A model generated the notes under the pieces. The model was not told the DNA's origin, searched no databases, and was given only the letters and a program-made list of their open reading frames with translations. The translations under genes and the position numbers were made by a program. From contig NZ_CP020469.1 of the NCBI RefSeq assembly GCF_003031405.1, positions 2,728,001-2,792,000 on the forward strand: 64,000 nt of DNA. The letters are read 5' to 3'. Within the stretch, counting starts at the first letter, position 1; each line of letters opens with the position of its first letter. Positions 28,261 to 36,938 of the stretch are shown piece by piece. The DNA is from Halomonas sp. 'Soap Lake #6' (lineage in GTDB: Bacteria > Pseudomonadota > Gammaproteobacteria > Pseudomonadales > Halomonadaceae).

Positions 28261-28652
28261 ACTGGAAAGCCTATTTAGCTGTCGGTGTTGGCAGTGGTAT
28301 TGGCAGCGTACTGCGCTATGGCGTGTCACTTGCATCTTTTGCAGCTCTTGGAGGTTACTTTCCCTGGGGCACCCTGCTAGTTAACGTACTAGGCTCAGGG
28401 TTAATTGGCTGGCTAGCCGCAACTGCCTCACGCTTTCCTCATACCAGCCTCGCGCGCTGGCAACCACTGCTCGTAGCCGGGTTCTGCGGCGGTTTTACCA
28501 CGTTCTCGCTATTTAGCCTGGAGACCCTGTTCCTCATTCAGCAAGGGCATCCAGCATTAGCACTACTCTATGTAATGATCAGTCTACCGTTATGGTTACT
28601 GGCTGCCTGGTCAGGAGAACGTATGGCGCTTTCTCGACCAGCCATCCCATAG
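28257..28652 (+). CDS. crcB: Fluoride channel FluC/CrcB, second of a tandem pair
   Basis: 131 residues, four predicted helices. Blocks: GSGIGSVLRYGVSLA with the arginine that begins helix 1's pore region, WGTLLVNVLGSGLIGWLAA, and GFCGGFTTFSLFSLETLFL with the classical GGxTTFSxFS motif. More canonical than its upstream partner, which lacks the first Phe. Translational coupling and the differing motifs raise the possibility of a heterodimeric channel, as in some Gram-positive pairs, although each could form homodimers. Confidence 0.92.
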   Translation: MNWKAYLAVGVGSGIGSVLRYGVSLASFAALGGYFPWGTLLVNVLGSGLIGWLAATASRFPHTSLARWQPLLVAGFCGGFTTFSLFSLETLFLIQQGHPALALLYVMISLPLWLLAAWSGERMALSRPAIP

Positions 28653-28712
28653 CCCACCATTAGGCCAACCTTCAATCCAGGAAATCCTCCCTAGAGAAGC
28701 CCGGGTATTTTT

Positions 28713-29666
28713 ATGCGCGAACAGTTAGAGCAGCAGCAGTCCTGGCTTTACTTGGGGTTTATCTGTTTAGGACTGGCCATCGGCATATTGGCTCCTACGC
28801 TGGCGTCATCGTTGGAACATTTTCTATGGCCCCTATTGGGCATACTGTTGTACGCCACCTTCACGCAAATTCCGCTGTTACATATCAGGCAAAGCCTCAC
28901 CGACACCCGCTTTATGGCGGCGCTGCTAACAGGCAACTTTATTATTATTCCAACACTGTTAGGGCTGTTGGTGCTGTGGCTACCGCTTTCCCCCCCGGTA
29001 ATCGCCGGGGTACTGCTAGTGTTACTAGTGCCCTGCACCGATTGGTTTATTACCTTTACGCACTTAGGCAAAGGCGATGCGGCTCGCGCCATTGCAGCTA
29101 CACCACTACTGCTACTGGTACAAATGGTCATGTTGCCGGTTTATCTATGGCTATTTTTAGGCGGCGAATGGTTCCAGCTCACCTTTTCTACAAATCTGCT
29201 CAGCGCATTCGCTGGGCTAATTTTGCTGCCTTTAGGGTTGGCATGGTTGACGGAATTTGCTGCTCAGCGTTATCACACCATGAGACTCGCCATCGAGCAT
29301 CTTGGCTACCTACCGGTGCCACTGCTTGCTTTAGTGGTGTTGGTGATTGCGGCAACACAGGTCAATAGCGTGCTGGCGCTTTCCCATGTATTAGTGCAGG
29401 TGGTATTTATTTTCACGGGTTACTTGGTGGTGGCAGCGATACTGGGGAAAGTACTTGGAAAGCTATTTAGGCTCCCTGCAACAAGTGCCCGAACCCTCGC
29501 CTTTAGCTTTGGTACGCGTAACTCTTTCGTTATGCTTCCTATCGCACTTACTCTGCCCAACGGTTGGCAGGCTGCGGTGGTAGTAATTGTATTTCAGTCC
29601 CTGGTTGAGCTATTTGGCATGGTGGCGTATTTACGTTGGCTACCCAGTAAACTGCTGCCTGATTAA
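28713..29666 (+). CDS. ACR3/bile acid:Na+ symporter (BART) superfamily carrier
   Basis: 317 residues, about ten transmembrane segments. The helix-4 region VLLVPCTDWFITFTHLGKGDAARAIAATP, with its conserved cysteine in a PC motif, and the late SFGTRNSFVMLPIAL resemble arsenite exporter ACR3 and its uncharacterised relatives. True ACR3 is somewhat longer, and no arsR or arsC is nearby, so arsenite export is not established. It follows the fluC pair by 60 bp with no terminator, so co-expression is possible. Confidence 0.78.
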   Translation: MREQLEQQQSWLYLGFICLGLAIGILAPTLASSLEHFLWPLLGILLYATFTQIPLLHIRQSLTDTRFMAALLTGNFIIIPTLLGLLVLWLPLSPPVIAGVLLVLLVPCTDWFITFTHLGKGDAARAIAATPLLLLVQMVMLPVYLWLFLGGEWFQLTFSTNLLSAFAGLILLPLGLAWLTEFAAQRYHTMRLAIEHLGYLPVPLLALVVLVIAATQVNSVLALSHVLVQVVFIFTGYLVVAAILGKVLGKLFRLPATSARTLAFSFGTRNSFVMLPIALTLPNGWQAAVVVIVFQSLVELFGMVAYLRWLPSKLLPD

Positions 29667-29671
29667 CCACT

Positions 29672-29706
29672 AAAAAGCCGGCTCACTCAAGAAAATGAGG
29701 GCCGGC
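29672..29706 (-). terminator. Rho-independent terminator of the sulP-usp transcript
   Basis: On the minus strand a hairpin AGCCGGCCCTC...GAGTGAGCCGGCT (29676-29706; one mismatch) is followed by TTTTT (29672-29676 on the plus as AAAAA). It lies 53 bp after the stop of the universal stress gene. Confidence 0.85.
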
Positions 29707-29758
29707 TGCGGAAAAGTTCGCAAAAGCGAGCTAATCGGTAAGTGTTAAGAGCAGGCAG

Positions 29759-30616
29759 TTAGCGCAAAATCAGCACCGGTATCCGGCTACTGCGTAACAT
29801 GGCAGTGGTGGTACTACCCACTAGCAAGTGGCGAATACGCGAATGGCCGTAAGCTCCCATTACTAATAAATCGATCCCATGCTCGTTTTCGTAGGCTTGC
29901 AGGGTGTCGTCCACATCGCCAGCGCGAACAGCGCCCTCTGCCTTGTGTCCAGCATCGTGCAGCGTGCTTAGCGCCCACCCCAGCTGTAAACGTTGTTCAA
30001 CGGTGTCGGCACCCACAATCAACACATGGCACTCTGCACCCGCAAACAGCGGTGAGAGGGCCAGCATTTCCACGCCTTTGCGGGCAGTTTTGCTACCATC
30101 AAACGCGATAAGCACCTTTTCAGGCTGCTTAAAGGTTTTCGGCACCATGAGTATTGGGCGATGCATTTCACGCACCACTCGCTCAAGGTTAGAGCCTAAG
30201 TGACCACTGGCTTGGTGTGCAGTTTCGCCACGTTTACCAACTACCAGCAGACGTATATCTTTTTCCAGCTCTACCAGGGTTTCAACCAGCGTACCATTAA
30301 GCTGGCGTGTAACAGGGTCGTTAACCCCTCCTTCCGCGGCCCGTACTTTGGCGGCTTCCAGCATCAGCTTGCCCTGCTCGCGATTTACCTTGGCACGCTG
30401 CTCATCAAGCTCAGAAAGCTCTTTCATCAGGCGCTCACGAGCACCGAAATGCAGGTTGCCCGACAAGTTTTGCTCATCAGGCACTTGGGAGTGATTATCC
30501 ACCACATGCACAAAGCTTAGTGGTGCACTTAGTGCCACACTCGCCCAAGCAGCGTAGTCGCATACACCTTCTGAAAACTGAGAACCATCAATTGCAGCTA
30601 ATACGTGTTCAGTCAT
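29759..30616 (-). CDS. Tandem-domain universal stress protein (paralogue)
   Basis: 285 residues with two Usp domains; MTEHVLAAIDGSQFSEGVCDYAAWASVALSAPLSFVHVVDNH begins the first and KVLIAFDGSKTARKGVEMLALSPLFAGAECHVLIVG the second. Very similar to the protein at 26851-27705. Start set at ATG 30616 because AAGGAG lies six bases upstream; a longer frame to 30646 ignores it. It follows the SulP gene by 19 bp, an association seen in other proteobacteria where Usp and SulP proteins are co-transcribed. Confidence 0.92.
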   Translation of the reverse strand: MTEHVLAAIDGSQFSEGVCDYAAWASVALSAPLSFVHVVDNHSQVPDEQNLSGNLHFGARERLMKELSELDEQRAKVNREQGKLMLEAAKVRAAEGGVNDPVTRQLNGTLVETLVELEKDIRLLVVGKRGETAHQASGHLGSNLERVVREMHRPILMVPKTFKQPEKVLIAFDGSKTARKGVEMLALSPLFAGAECHVLIVGADTVEQRLQLGWALSTLHDAGHKAEGAVRAGDVDDTLQAYENEHGIDLLVMGAYGHSRIRHLLVGSTTTAMLRSSRIPVLILR

Positions 30617-30635
30617 CTCGCTCTCCTTGCGGTAA

Positions 30636-31679
30636 TTAGTGGCCACCCATCAGCTTTTCAACCGCGGCTGGATCATTATGAACCGCATAACGATCTACCA
30701 CTGTCGCACTGGCTTCGCTCAAACCAACCAGTTCTACCTCGGTACCTTCACGACGGAATTTAATCACCACACGATCCAGCGCCTGAACAGCGGTAATATC
30801 CCAAAAGTGGGCTTTCGATAAGTTGATAGTGACCTTATCAATGCTCTCTTTGAAATCGAAGGCCGCAATAAAGCGCTCAGAGGAGGCAAAAAACACTTGG
30901 CCTTTACACTCACGATTTTTATCACTGGGCGTATCGGTCAGGTCATCCACAATGGTGGCGGTCATCATCGATTCCAGAAGGCCTACCACGGTCAACATTA
31001 GTGCTGTTGGGAAAATAATCATCAGTGTTTCCAGGTTCAGCGGCACGTTAGGCCACAAGAACACTGGAAGTGTATCGGGCAACTCCCCCATATCACCAAC
31101 GCTACGAATATCCATACCGCTCACCATATACACCACGGTAAGCACCACGATACACACCAGAGGAGAGGGGATTGATTTACCAATCACAGGCAGGTATGGG
31201 AAAAGATAAATGATGCCTAAGCCCGCCATGGTCATCACATAGACGTGCCACGTCACGTTGGTTAGCTCCGGCAGTTGCGCCATAAAGATCAATATCGCCA
31301 GCGCATTCACAAAACCGGTAACTACCGAACGAGATACAAATCTCATCAGCTCAGCAAGCTTCAGGTAACCAGCAATAATCTGTAATACCCCCGTCAACAG
31401 CGTTGCGGCCAGCAGGTATTCAAGGCCATGCTCACGCACCAGGGTAACCATCAGCAGCGCCATGGCACCGGTAGCCGCCGAAATCATACCTGGACGGCCA
31501 CCAGTAAAGGCAATAATTACCGCGATACAAAACGAGGCATAAAGCCCTACTTTAGGGTCAACGCCCGCAATAATTGAGAACGCAATCGCCTCAGGAATTA
31601 GCGCCAGCGCGACGACAATACCTGAGAGCGTGTCGCCCTTAATATTAGAGAACCACTCTTGCTTACTGAAAAGTGTCAT
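30636..31679 (-). pseudogene. SulP-family anion transporter with internal in-frame deletion
   Basis: 347 residues where full SulP/BicA-like transporters have about 490-500. The N-terminal part is intact ([45 protein letters not shown]) through [26 protein letters not shown]. At residue 260-261 it passes straight into VFFASSERF, the start of the C-terminal STAS domain (about 262-345). The missing part should contain the last transmembrane helices of the gate/core and the linker. The frame is preserved, so a shortened protein could be made, but transport is unlikely. Could also be an assembly collapse. Operon with the downstream Usp gene. Confidence 0.75.
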
Positions 31680-32198
31680 TCAGGGAGTCCATGGTTGAGG
31701 ATGAATCACAACGCACCAACGCCGCGTTTAAAGCAGCAATGTCGTGCGGGCTAATTATCAATAGGTATGGAGTACGCTACGTTACAGCGACATTTTTCGC
31801 GCCAGTAGCAAAGATTGGCCAAGACAAGCCGAACGCCGTTGTAACGCAATAAGCGCCATAGCGTTTTAGGAGGGGGATTACCTAGGGTGGAGTCATCAGC
31901 CCTGAGGTGGGCAGCAAAGAGGCTACCAGTAGGCGTTTCATTTCAATATTGCCTTGTTAAATTTTTACGAAAAAATCGATAAAGCGGTCGTCTAAACCAG
32001 CTTTCAGAAAGCTGCAATGCAACAAGGCGCAAGATTCTACCAATAAAATTGCCATCATGCATCTTACATCCTAGACGTTTAGACGACGACTTCGGGATGA
32101 CCTCTTACCTTGCCTTGGCTTACCATAAGCCCCATTGGAGCCATTTTTCTTGCATAATATTCACTTGGCTAACAACGTTCACTTCAAAGGAGCAGCAC
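31680..32198. other. 519-bp gap between sulP and isocitrate dehydrogenase, with nested inverted repeats
   Basis: No gene recognised. An 11-bp inverted repeat GTCGTCTAAAC (31987-31997) / GTTTAGACGAC (32077-32087) encloses a perfect hairpin CAGCTTT-CAG-AAAGCTG (31998-32014). The left half (31680-31980) shows nothing I can name. Both flanking genes start outward from this gap, so it must hold two promoters. Confidence 0.55.
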
Positions 32199-33212
32199 AT
32201 GAGTCAATCAATTGCAGTAATTAAGGGCGACGGAATTGGCCCCGAAATCATGGATGCTACCCTGCGTGTACTGGATGCTTTGGAGTGTGGTCTACATTAC
32301 GATTTTGTTGATGCAGGACTCGCAGCTCTGGAAAAGCATGGCACACTAATTCCTCAGGAATCGCTTGATGCGATTGAGAAATACGGCATCGCTCTAAAGG
32401 GCCCACTGACCACCCCTATTGGTAAAGGCTTCTCCTCTATCAATGTTCAACTGCGCCGTCACTTCGACCTGTATGCAAACGTGCGCCCTGCCATCAGCTT
32501 CCCCGGCACACGCTCTCGCTACGAAGATATCGACATGATTACCGTACGGGAAAATACCGAGGGCGCCTATCTCTCCGATGGCCAGGAGATGATTGACGAT
32601 GGCAACACCGGGATCTCGGTCATCAAAGTAACCCGCCATGGCTCCGAGCGCATCGTCCGTTACGCGTTTGAGCTAGCTAAAAACAATGGCCGCAAAAAAG
32701 TCACTGCTGTTCATAAGGCCAACATTATCAAAACCAGCTCAGGGCTGTTTTTGGACGTGGCTCGGGAAATTGCCAAAGAGTATCCAGAGATCGAGTTTCA
32801 GGAAATGATCGTGGATAACGCTTGCATGCAGTTGGTGATGAATCCGCATCAGTTCGATGTAGTCGTCACCACGAACCTGTTTGGCGATATTCTTTCTGAC
32901 TTGTGCGCTGGGTTAGTGGGCGGTTTAGGCTTAGCCCCCGGCGCTAACATCGGCGAAAAAGCAGCTATTTTTGAAGCTGTGCACGGCTCGGCACCGGATA
33001 TTGCAGGGCAAAAAATAGCCAACCCTTGTGCGCTACTGCTGGCAGCAGCACAGATGCTCGACCACTTGGGTATGAACGAAAAAGGTAACGCTATTCGCCA
33101 CGGTATTCGCACGGTGCTGGAGAACCGCCGCGATATGGTCACTCCAGATATGGGCGGCACCGGCACCACGGATACCTTTGCTCAAGCACTAGTGGAGCAG
33201 GTAACCGCTTAG
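32199..33212 (+). CDS. NAD-type isocitrate dehydrogenase (short, monomer ~36 kDa class)
   Basis: Oxidative decarboxylation of isocitrate to 2-oxoglutarate. 337 residues, in the length class of bacterial NAD-dependent IDH/IPMDH rather than the ~415-residue NADP Icd. Substrate motif SSINVQLRRHFDLYANVRP and ITVRENTEGAYLSDGQ indicate IDH, not isopropylmalate dehydrogenase; the cofactor region EAVHGSAPDIAGQKIANP fits NAD use. Start at ATG 32199 with AAAGGAG upstream; the frame extends to 32049 without such a signal. Homoisocitrate dehydrogenase is the main alternative but less likely. Confidence 0.9.
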   Translation: MSQSIAVIKGDGIGPEIMDATLRVLDALECGLHYDFVDAGLAALEKHGTLIPQESLDAIEKYGIALKGPLTTPIGKGFSSINVQLRRHFDLYANVRPAISFPGTRSRYEDIDMITVRENTEGAYLSDGQEMIDDGNTGISVIKVTRHGSERIVRYAFELAKNNGRKKVTAVHKANIIKTSSGLFLDVAREIAKEYPEIEFQEMIVDNACMQLVMNPHQFDVVVTTNLFGDILSDLCAGLVGGLGLAPGANIGEKAAIFEAVHGSAPDIAGQKIANPCALLLAAAQMLDHLGMNEKGNAIRHGIRTVLENRRDMVTPDMGGTGTTDTFAQALVEQVTA

Positions 33213-33440
33213 CAAAAGAGCGCATACCCCCTCTCTAGGGAGGAAGCAGTTATTTTTCTGCATAACCCATAACAGAGGGCGCCTTCTCTCCCCTGTTCTC
33301 ACATCATCGCGGCACACAATAGTCGCGGTGATGGCTGCCAGCATAAAAGAGACTGAGACGTTGGTGACTGAGATCCTGAAAAACGCACAGCAGGTCTCTC
33401 ACTCGATTGGGCACCTCACTTGAGATACTGCTTAACAAAA

Positions 33441-33468
33441 TAAACCCGCCAGCATAGGGGCTGGCGGG
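33441..33468 (-). terminator. Terminator downstream of the peroxiredoxin gene
   Basis: Perfect 9-bp stem CCCGCCAGC (33445-33453) / GCTGGCGGG (33460-33468), 6-nt loop, followed on the minus strand by TTTATTTTG. It lies 33 bp past the peroxiredoxin stop. Confidence 0.85.
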
Positions 33469-33501
33469 CGATCATATAACCATACTGCTCAAACAAGCCA
33501 A

Positions 33502-34152
33502 CTAGCTCAGTTTCGTTTTACGCAGGTACGGCAGTACAGCATTGAACTCGCCAAATTTCTGCTTGGCTTCCTCATCGGACACGCTCGGGGGGATGATAAC
33601 GTCCTGACCTAATGTCCAATCAGCAGGTGTGGCAATACCATGTTTAACCGTGGTTTGCAGTGCATCTAAAGCACGCAAAATTTCGGCGAAATTACGCCCC
33701 ACGGTCATTGGATAAGTCATGGAAAGCTTTAGCTGCTTATCTGGGCCAATGATAAACACCGAGCGCACGGTGGCACTATCAGCGGGGGTGCGACCATCAG
33801 GTAAATAGGCATCTTCCGGCAGCATGTCGAAAAGTTTAGAAACGTGTAGCCCTTCATCGGCAATAATCGGAAAACCCACTCTACTACCGCTGAACTTTTC
33901 AATATCCCCTGCCCAGCGTTTATGGCCTTCAACGCCATCAACAGAAACACCAATCACTTTGGTACCGCGTTTTTCCCACTCAGCGCTTAACGTCGCTACT
34001 GCGCCGAACTCAGTGGTGCAGACAGGAGTGAAATCTTTCGGGTGAGAAAAGAGGATCGCCCAGCTGTCGCCGATCCAGTCATGAAAACGGATAGGGCCTT
34101 GGCTAGTGTCTGCTTCGAAATCTGGCACTACCGAATTGATACGTAATGACAT
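33502..34152 (-). CDS. 1-Cys peroxiredoxin (Prx6-type)
   Basis: Reduces hydrogen and organic peroxides. 216 residues. Peroxidatic cysteine in DFTPVCTTEFG (about residue 45); it is the only cysteine in the protein, so there is no resolving cysteine and an external thiol must recycle it. The long C-terminal arm (TPADWTLGQDVIIPPSVSDEEAKQKFG) is the Prx6 extension. GAGGA precedes the ATG. It stands as a single gene with its own terminator. Confidence 0.94.
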   Translation of the reverse strand: MSLRINSVVPDFEADTSQGPIRFHDWIGDSWAILFSHPKDFTPVCTTEFGAVATLSAEWEKRGTKVIGVSVDGVEGHKRWAGDIEKFSGSRVGFPIIADEGLHVSKLFDMLPEDAYLPDGRTPADSATVRSVFIIGPDKQLKLSMTYPMTVGRNFAEILRALDALQTTVKHGIATPADWTLGQDVIIPPSVSDEEAKQKFGEFNAVLPYLRKTKLS

Positions 34153-34323
34153 CGTTCCTCCTCATTAGGGTCAAGTGACCTTAATACCTTATATGACTTT
34201 CAACGCCTTCACTATAGAACGTTTTATGCTAAGTCAACACCTGCTCAATATCCGTGCAAAGTGATTAATGTTGACCTTGGCTTATCTGGATAGCCCTACC
34301 CTTTCCCCCATCCCCCAAACCAT

Positions 34324-35208
34324 TCACCACTGCCACTCACAGCGTGCAACCGCATCGTGGGCATGCAAGCTTTCTGCATGAACGACTTTAAGCTGAAACC
34401 CTGAGATAGCGTCCATATTTCTAAGCGTGCGCTCCAACCGTTTTGCCGCATCTTCGCAAAACATCAGGTTCTGACCATTAGCCAGCGCAAAGGCCTGCTC
34501 ATCAATGCGCTTAACCGCTGTTTGCAGCGCGGTCCCTAAGGCTTTCTCGATACGCTCAATCAGCGCCGCTAGCGGTATATCGTCATTCTCCTTTAGCCGT
34601 ACAGAGCAATGGGCGTAACTACGCTGGCTGTGGGGAGTGGCAAGAATTCCCTCTTCGCTGCCTAGCCAAGCAATCACTGATTGTTTGGTTAGCGGTATAT
34701 CGTCAAAATCCTCCGCAAAGGCTTGCTGGATTAACTGCCTAGCCAACGCAGCGGAGCAGGGGCATGTGGAGGAGTAGCCTACAGAGACGTCTAGCTCAAG
34801 CTGAAACCCTGATGGAGTAAGCTGCCCACGCAGCGTAAAGGGGTAGCTTTTCCACCCAGACAGAGGGCTAATCAGCGCGTCTCGCTTCAGCAGTACCTCA
34901 CCACTGAAGGTCAGATAAGCGTGTTCAGACAGTCCTTGATGGCTATCCAAAAAAGCCCCGAGAACGCGCTGCATCGACACTTGTGTCAGTGCTTGGTGCT
35001 CTAAAGACTCGAGCGCCATATAAAGCCGCGACATATGAATGCCACGGGCCTCCGCAGCCTCCAAGCTAACCCCAGCCGAAGCCTTGGCACTTACCAAGCT
35101 ACCTGCCAACGCCACAGGCAATGTAATGCCTTCCATCCCTACCCAGGAAAGCGTACCTGGTAAATGGGAGGGCTGTTGAGCAATATCGGGTAAGGTAAGC
35201 GCCGTCAT
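34324..35208 (-). CDS. folE2: GTP cyclohydrolase FolE2 (type IB, zinc-independent)
   Basis: Converts GTP to dihydroneopterin triphosphate, first step of folate synthesis, with relaxed metal need (Mn or Fe) in place of the zinc of FolE. 294 residues; VGMEGITLPV near the start, GYSSTCPCSAALARQLI holding the conserved metal/catalytic cysteine, and SYAHCSVRLKEN. ATG 35208 overlaps the COG0523 gene stop (ATGA), so the longer frame to 35259 is unlikely. Third gene of the dksA2-COG0523-folE2 operon, a recognised Zur-controlled combination. Confidence 0.94.
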   Translation of the reverse strand: MTALTLPDIAQQPSHLPGTLSWVGMEGITLPVALAGSLVSAKASAGVSLEAAEARGIHMSRLYMALESLEHQALTQVSMQRVLGAFLDSHQGLSEHAYLTFSGEVLLKRDALISPLSGWKSYPFTLRGQLTPSGFQLELDVSVGYSSTCPCSAALARQLIQQAFAEDFDDIPLTKQSVIAWLGSEEGILATPHSQRSYAHCSVRLKENDDIPLAALIERIEKALGTALQTAVKRIDEQAFALANGQNLMFCEDAAKRLERTLRNMDAISGFQLKVVHAESLHAHDAVARCEWQW

Positions 35209-36338
35209 GGGGTGGCCTCGTTCGTGGGTGTGGTCTTGGATGTGATCGTTGATGAGCAAGCTGGTGTAAAAAAACTATAAAGCTGGGCCACGGTGTCAGG
35301 TGCGACGTTTTGAGTGATAAAAACGAAACGTGAGATACGGTCAGTGACACTATTGATAGGCAGCGGCGCCGGCGGATGAAAAATATGCTGAACGCCGTGC
35401 AGCGCTAATGGCTCCTCACGATCAGTCAGATGCACCACCGCTTTAATGCGCAGCATTTTTTCCCCCATAAAGGACATTAATAAATCTAGCCAATTCTCCA
35501 GGACGTCAGGTTTAATCGGCTCCTCAACGCAAAAGCAAAACGCATTAATATTCTCTCCATGGCGAGTGAGAGATGGCTTACTGCTTGGCGGCTCAAGCGT
35601 AGAGGTAACGCTAGGTTGCGGTGTCTCATCACGTCCATGATCCGTGGCATGATGAAGGTGATAGCTTGATGATTTTAGCCACTGCTCAACTTGATACCCT
35701 TGGGACGCACCTCGATAAAGCCCTGCCCCCACCAATAAATCGGGAGAAAGGTTGCCATTCAACACTTGCCACTGCTCTGCAGCCGGGTTGAGTGACGCTA
35801 ACTGGTTGGCCAGCTGTGTTAAGCGCTCCTGATTAACCAAATCAGTTTTAGTAATCAGCAGCCGATCAGCCACCGCCACTTGACGCTGGGACTCGCGGTG
35901 CGCCTGCAGCGTTGCCTCACCATTTGCGGCATCCACACAGCACACCACACTATCAAGCTGAAAACGATGAGCCAGCCAATGGTCCATCATCAACAGTTGT
36001 AGAATAGGCGCAGGGTCCGCAAGCCCAGTGGTTTCAATCACCACACGTGCAGGCGCGGGTTTGCCTTTAGCTAGCAGTTCATCAATCGCCTGCTGTAGTG
36101 TGCGGCTTAAGTCGCCCCGCAAGGTGCAGCATAAACAGCCGCTACTCATCTCTACTACTGCTTGCTCATCGCTGTGGGTAATAAGCTGATGGTCAAGACC
36201 AATATCCCCAAACTCATTAATCACTACTAAGGTATTGCGCATGGACGCCTGACGCACCCAGCGATTTAGCAAGGTCGTTTTACCACTACCTAAAAAACCA
36301 GTGAGTACGTTAACAGGCGTTAGCGTAGTGAACTGCAT
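35205..36338 (-). CDS. COG0523 (CobW/ZNG1-type) metal-handling GTPase
   Basis: G3E-family GTPase thought to deliver zinc to target enzymes under limitation. 377 residues. Walker A GFLGSGKTTLLNRWV, metal site SGCLCCTLRGDL (CxCC), VIETTGLADP and the guanine motif TKTD are present. A histidine-rich loop (SYHLHHATDHGRDE, about residue 229-242) lies before the C-terminal CobW_C domain, which contains the usual LRIKAVVHL. ATG 36338 shares bases with the dksA2 stop (TAATG). The same subgroup sits in Zur regulons of pseudomonads. Confidence 0.92.
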   Translation of the reverse strand: MQFTTLTPVNVLTGFLGSGKTTLLNRWVRQASMRNTLVVINEFGDIGLDHQLITHSDEQAVVEMSSGCLCCTLRGDLSRTLQQAIDELLAKGKPAPARVVIETTGLADPAPILQLLMMDHWLAHRFQLDSVVCCVDAANGEATLQAHRESQRQVAVADRLLITKTDLVNQERLTQLANQLASLNPAAEQWQVLNGNLSPDLLVGAGLYRGASQGYQVEQWLKSSSYHLHHATDHGRDETPQPSVTSTLEPPSSKPSLTRHGENINAFCFCVEEPIKPDVLENWLDLLMSFMGEKMLRIKAVVHLTDREEPLALHGVQHIFHPPAPLPINSVTDRISRFVFITQNVAPDTVAQLYSFFTPACSSTITSKTTPTNEATP

Positions 36339-36823
36339 TACTCCCCCCGCGTTTTGCGGTAATGATGCTCTTTTTGCTCTTGGCGCTCTTTCGCTTCTAT
36401 ACAAAGTTTCGCCGTGGGCCGAAAGAGTAGCCGCGCAATACCGATGGGGTCCCCGGTCTCCTCACAGTAACCATATTCACCGTTTTCAATGCGTTTTAGC
36501 GCTGCATCGATGTTATTGATTAAACGGCTTTCGCGGTCAGCTTGACGCAGTGCCAAGCTAAGTTCCTCTTCAAATGAGGCTTGATCCGCTTCGTCACTAT
36601 CTCGCTCATGGGATGAAATAGCAGCCTTAACCTCTTTTAAGTGCTCTTCAAGCTCCTTGCGCTCGTTTATCAGTCGCTCACGAAAAAAAGCCAGCTGGGC
36701 GGCATTCATATACTCGTCATCTGGCGAGGCCAATAGCTCGGCCTCCTCAGCTTTTTGCTTGGCTACGGGATTAGCAGTGGTGACTGCTTTACTGCGGGTG
36801 TGCTGAGTAGTATCAGGTTGCAA
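36338..36823 (-). CDS. dksA2: Zinc-independent DksA paralogue (DksA2 type)
   Basis: Binds the RNA polymerase secondary channel and works with ppGpp. 161 residues with the long coiled coil (about 40-110) and a DEADQAS tip. The zinc finger is reduced: C120-x2-T123-x17-C141-x2-A144, the same pattern as Pseudomonas aeruginosa DksA2, which works without zinc. First gene of the operon with the COG0523 GTPase and folE2. A palindrome GTTAT-AAC-ATAAC lies 26-38 bp before the start codon, consistent with Zur repression. Confidence 0.94.
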   Translation of the reverse strand: MQPDTTQHTRSKAVTTANPVAKQKAEEAELLASPDDEYMNAAQLAFFRERLINERKELEEHLKEVKAAISSHERDSDEADQASFEEELSLALRQADRESRLINNIDAALKRIENGEYGYCEETGDPIGIARLLFRPTAKLCIEAKERQEQKEHHYRKTRGE

Positions 36824-36848
36824 TGTCTAGCCTCCTCTTGGTAAAAAC

Positions 36849-36861
36849 GTTATAACATAAC
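36849..36861. promoter_or_regulatory. Candidate Zur operator between dksA2 and DUF1826
   Basis: GTTAT (36849-36853), AAC, ATAAC (36857-36861): an inverted repeat in an AT-rich stretch resembling the TGTTATAnnnTATAACA core of proteobacterial Zur sites. It lies in the 115-bp gap between divergent dksA2 and DUF1826, near dksA2. Function inferred from the gene content. Confidence 0.6.
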
Positions 36862-36938
36862 AAATAAAGCCCTGCGACCTATCTCTCTTAATACTCCCTC
36901 ATATAGGTGCAGCTTAGCCCAGGAAACAGGAGACCTAA

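Noticed and set aside
33330..33425. Short plus-strand frame MAASIKETETLVTEILK after isocitrate dehydrogenase
   Set aside because: Only about 30 codons, no ribosome site and no recognisable homology; could be a remnant, but there is no support.
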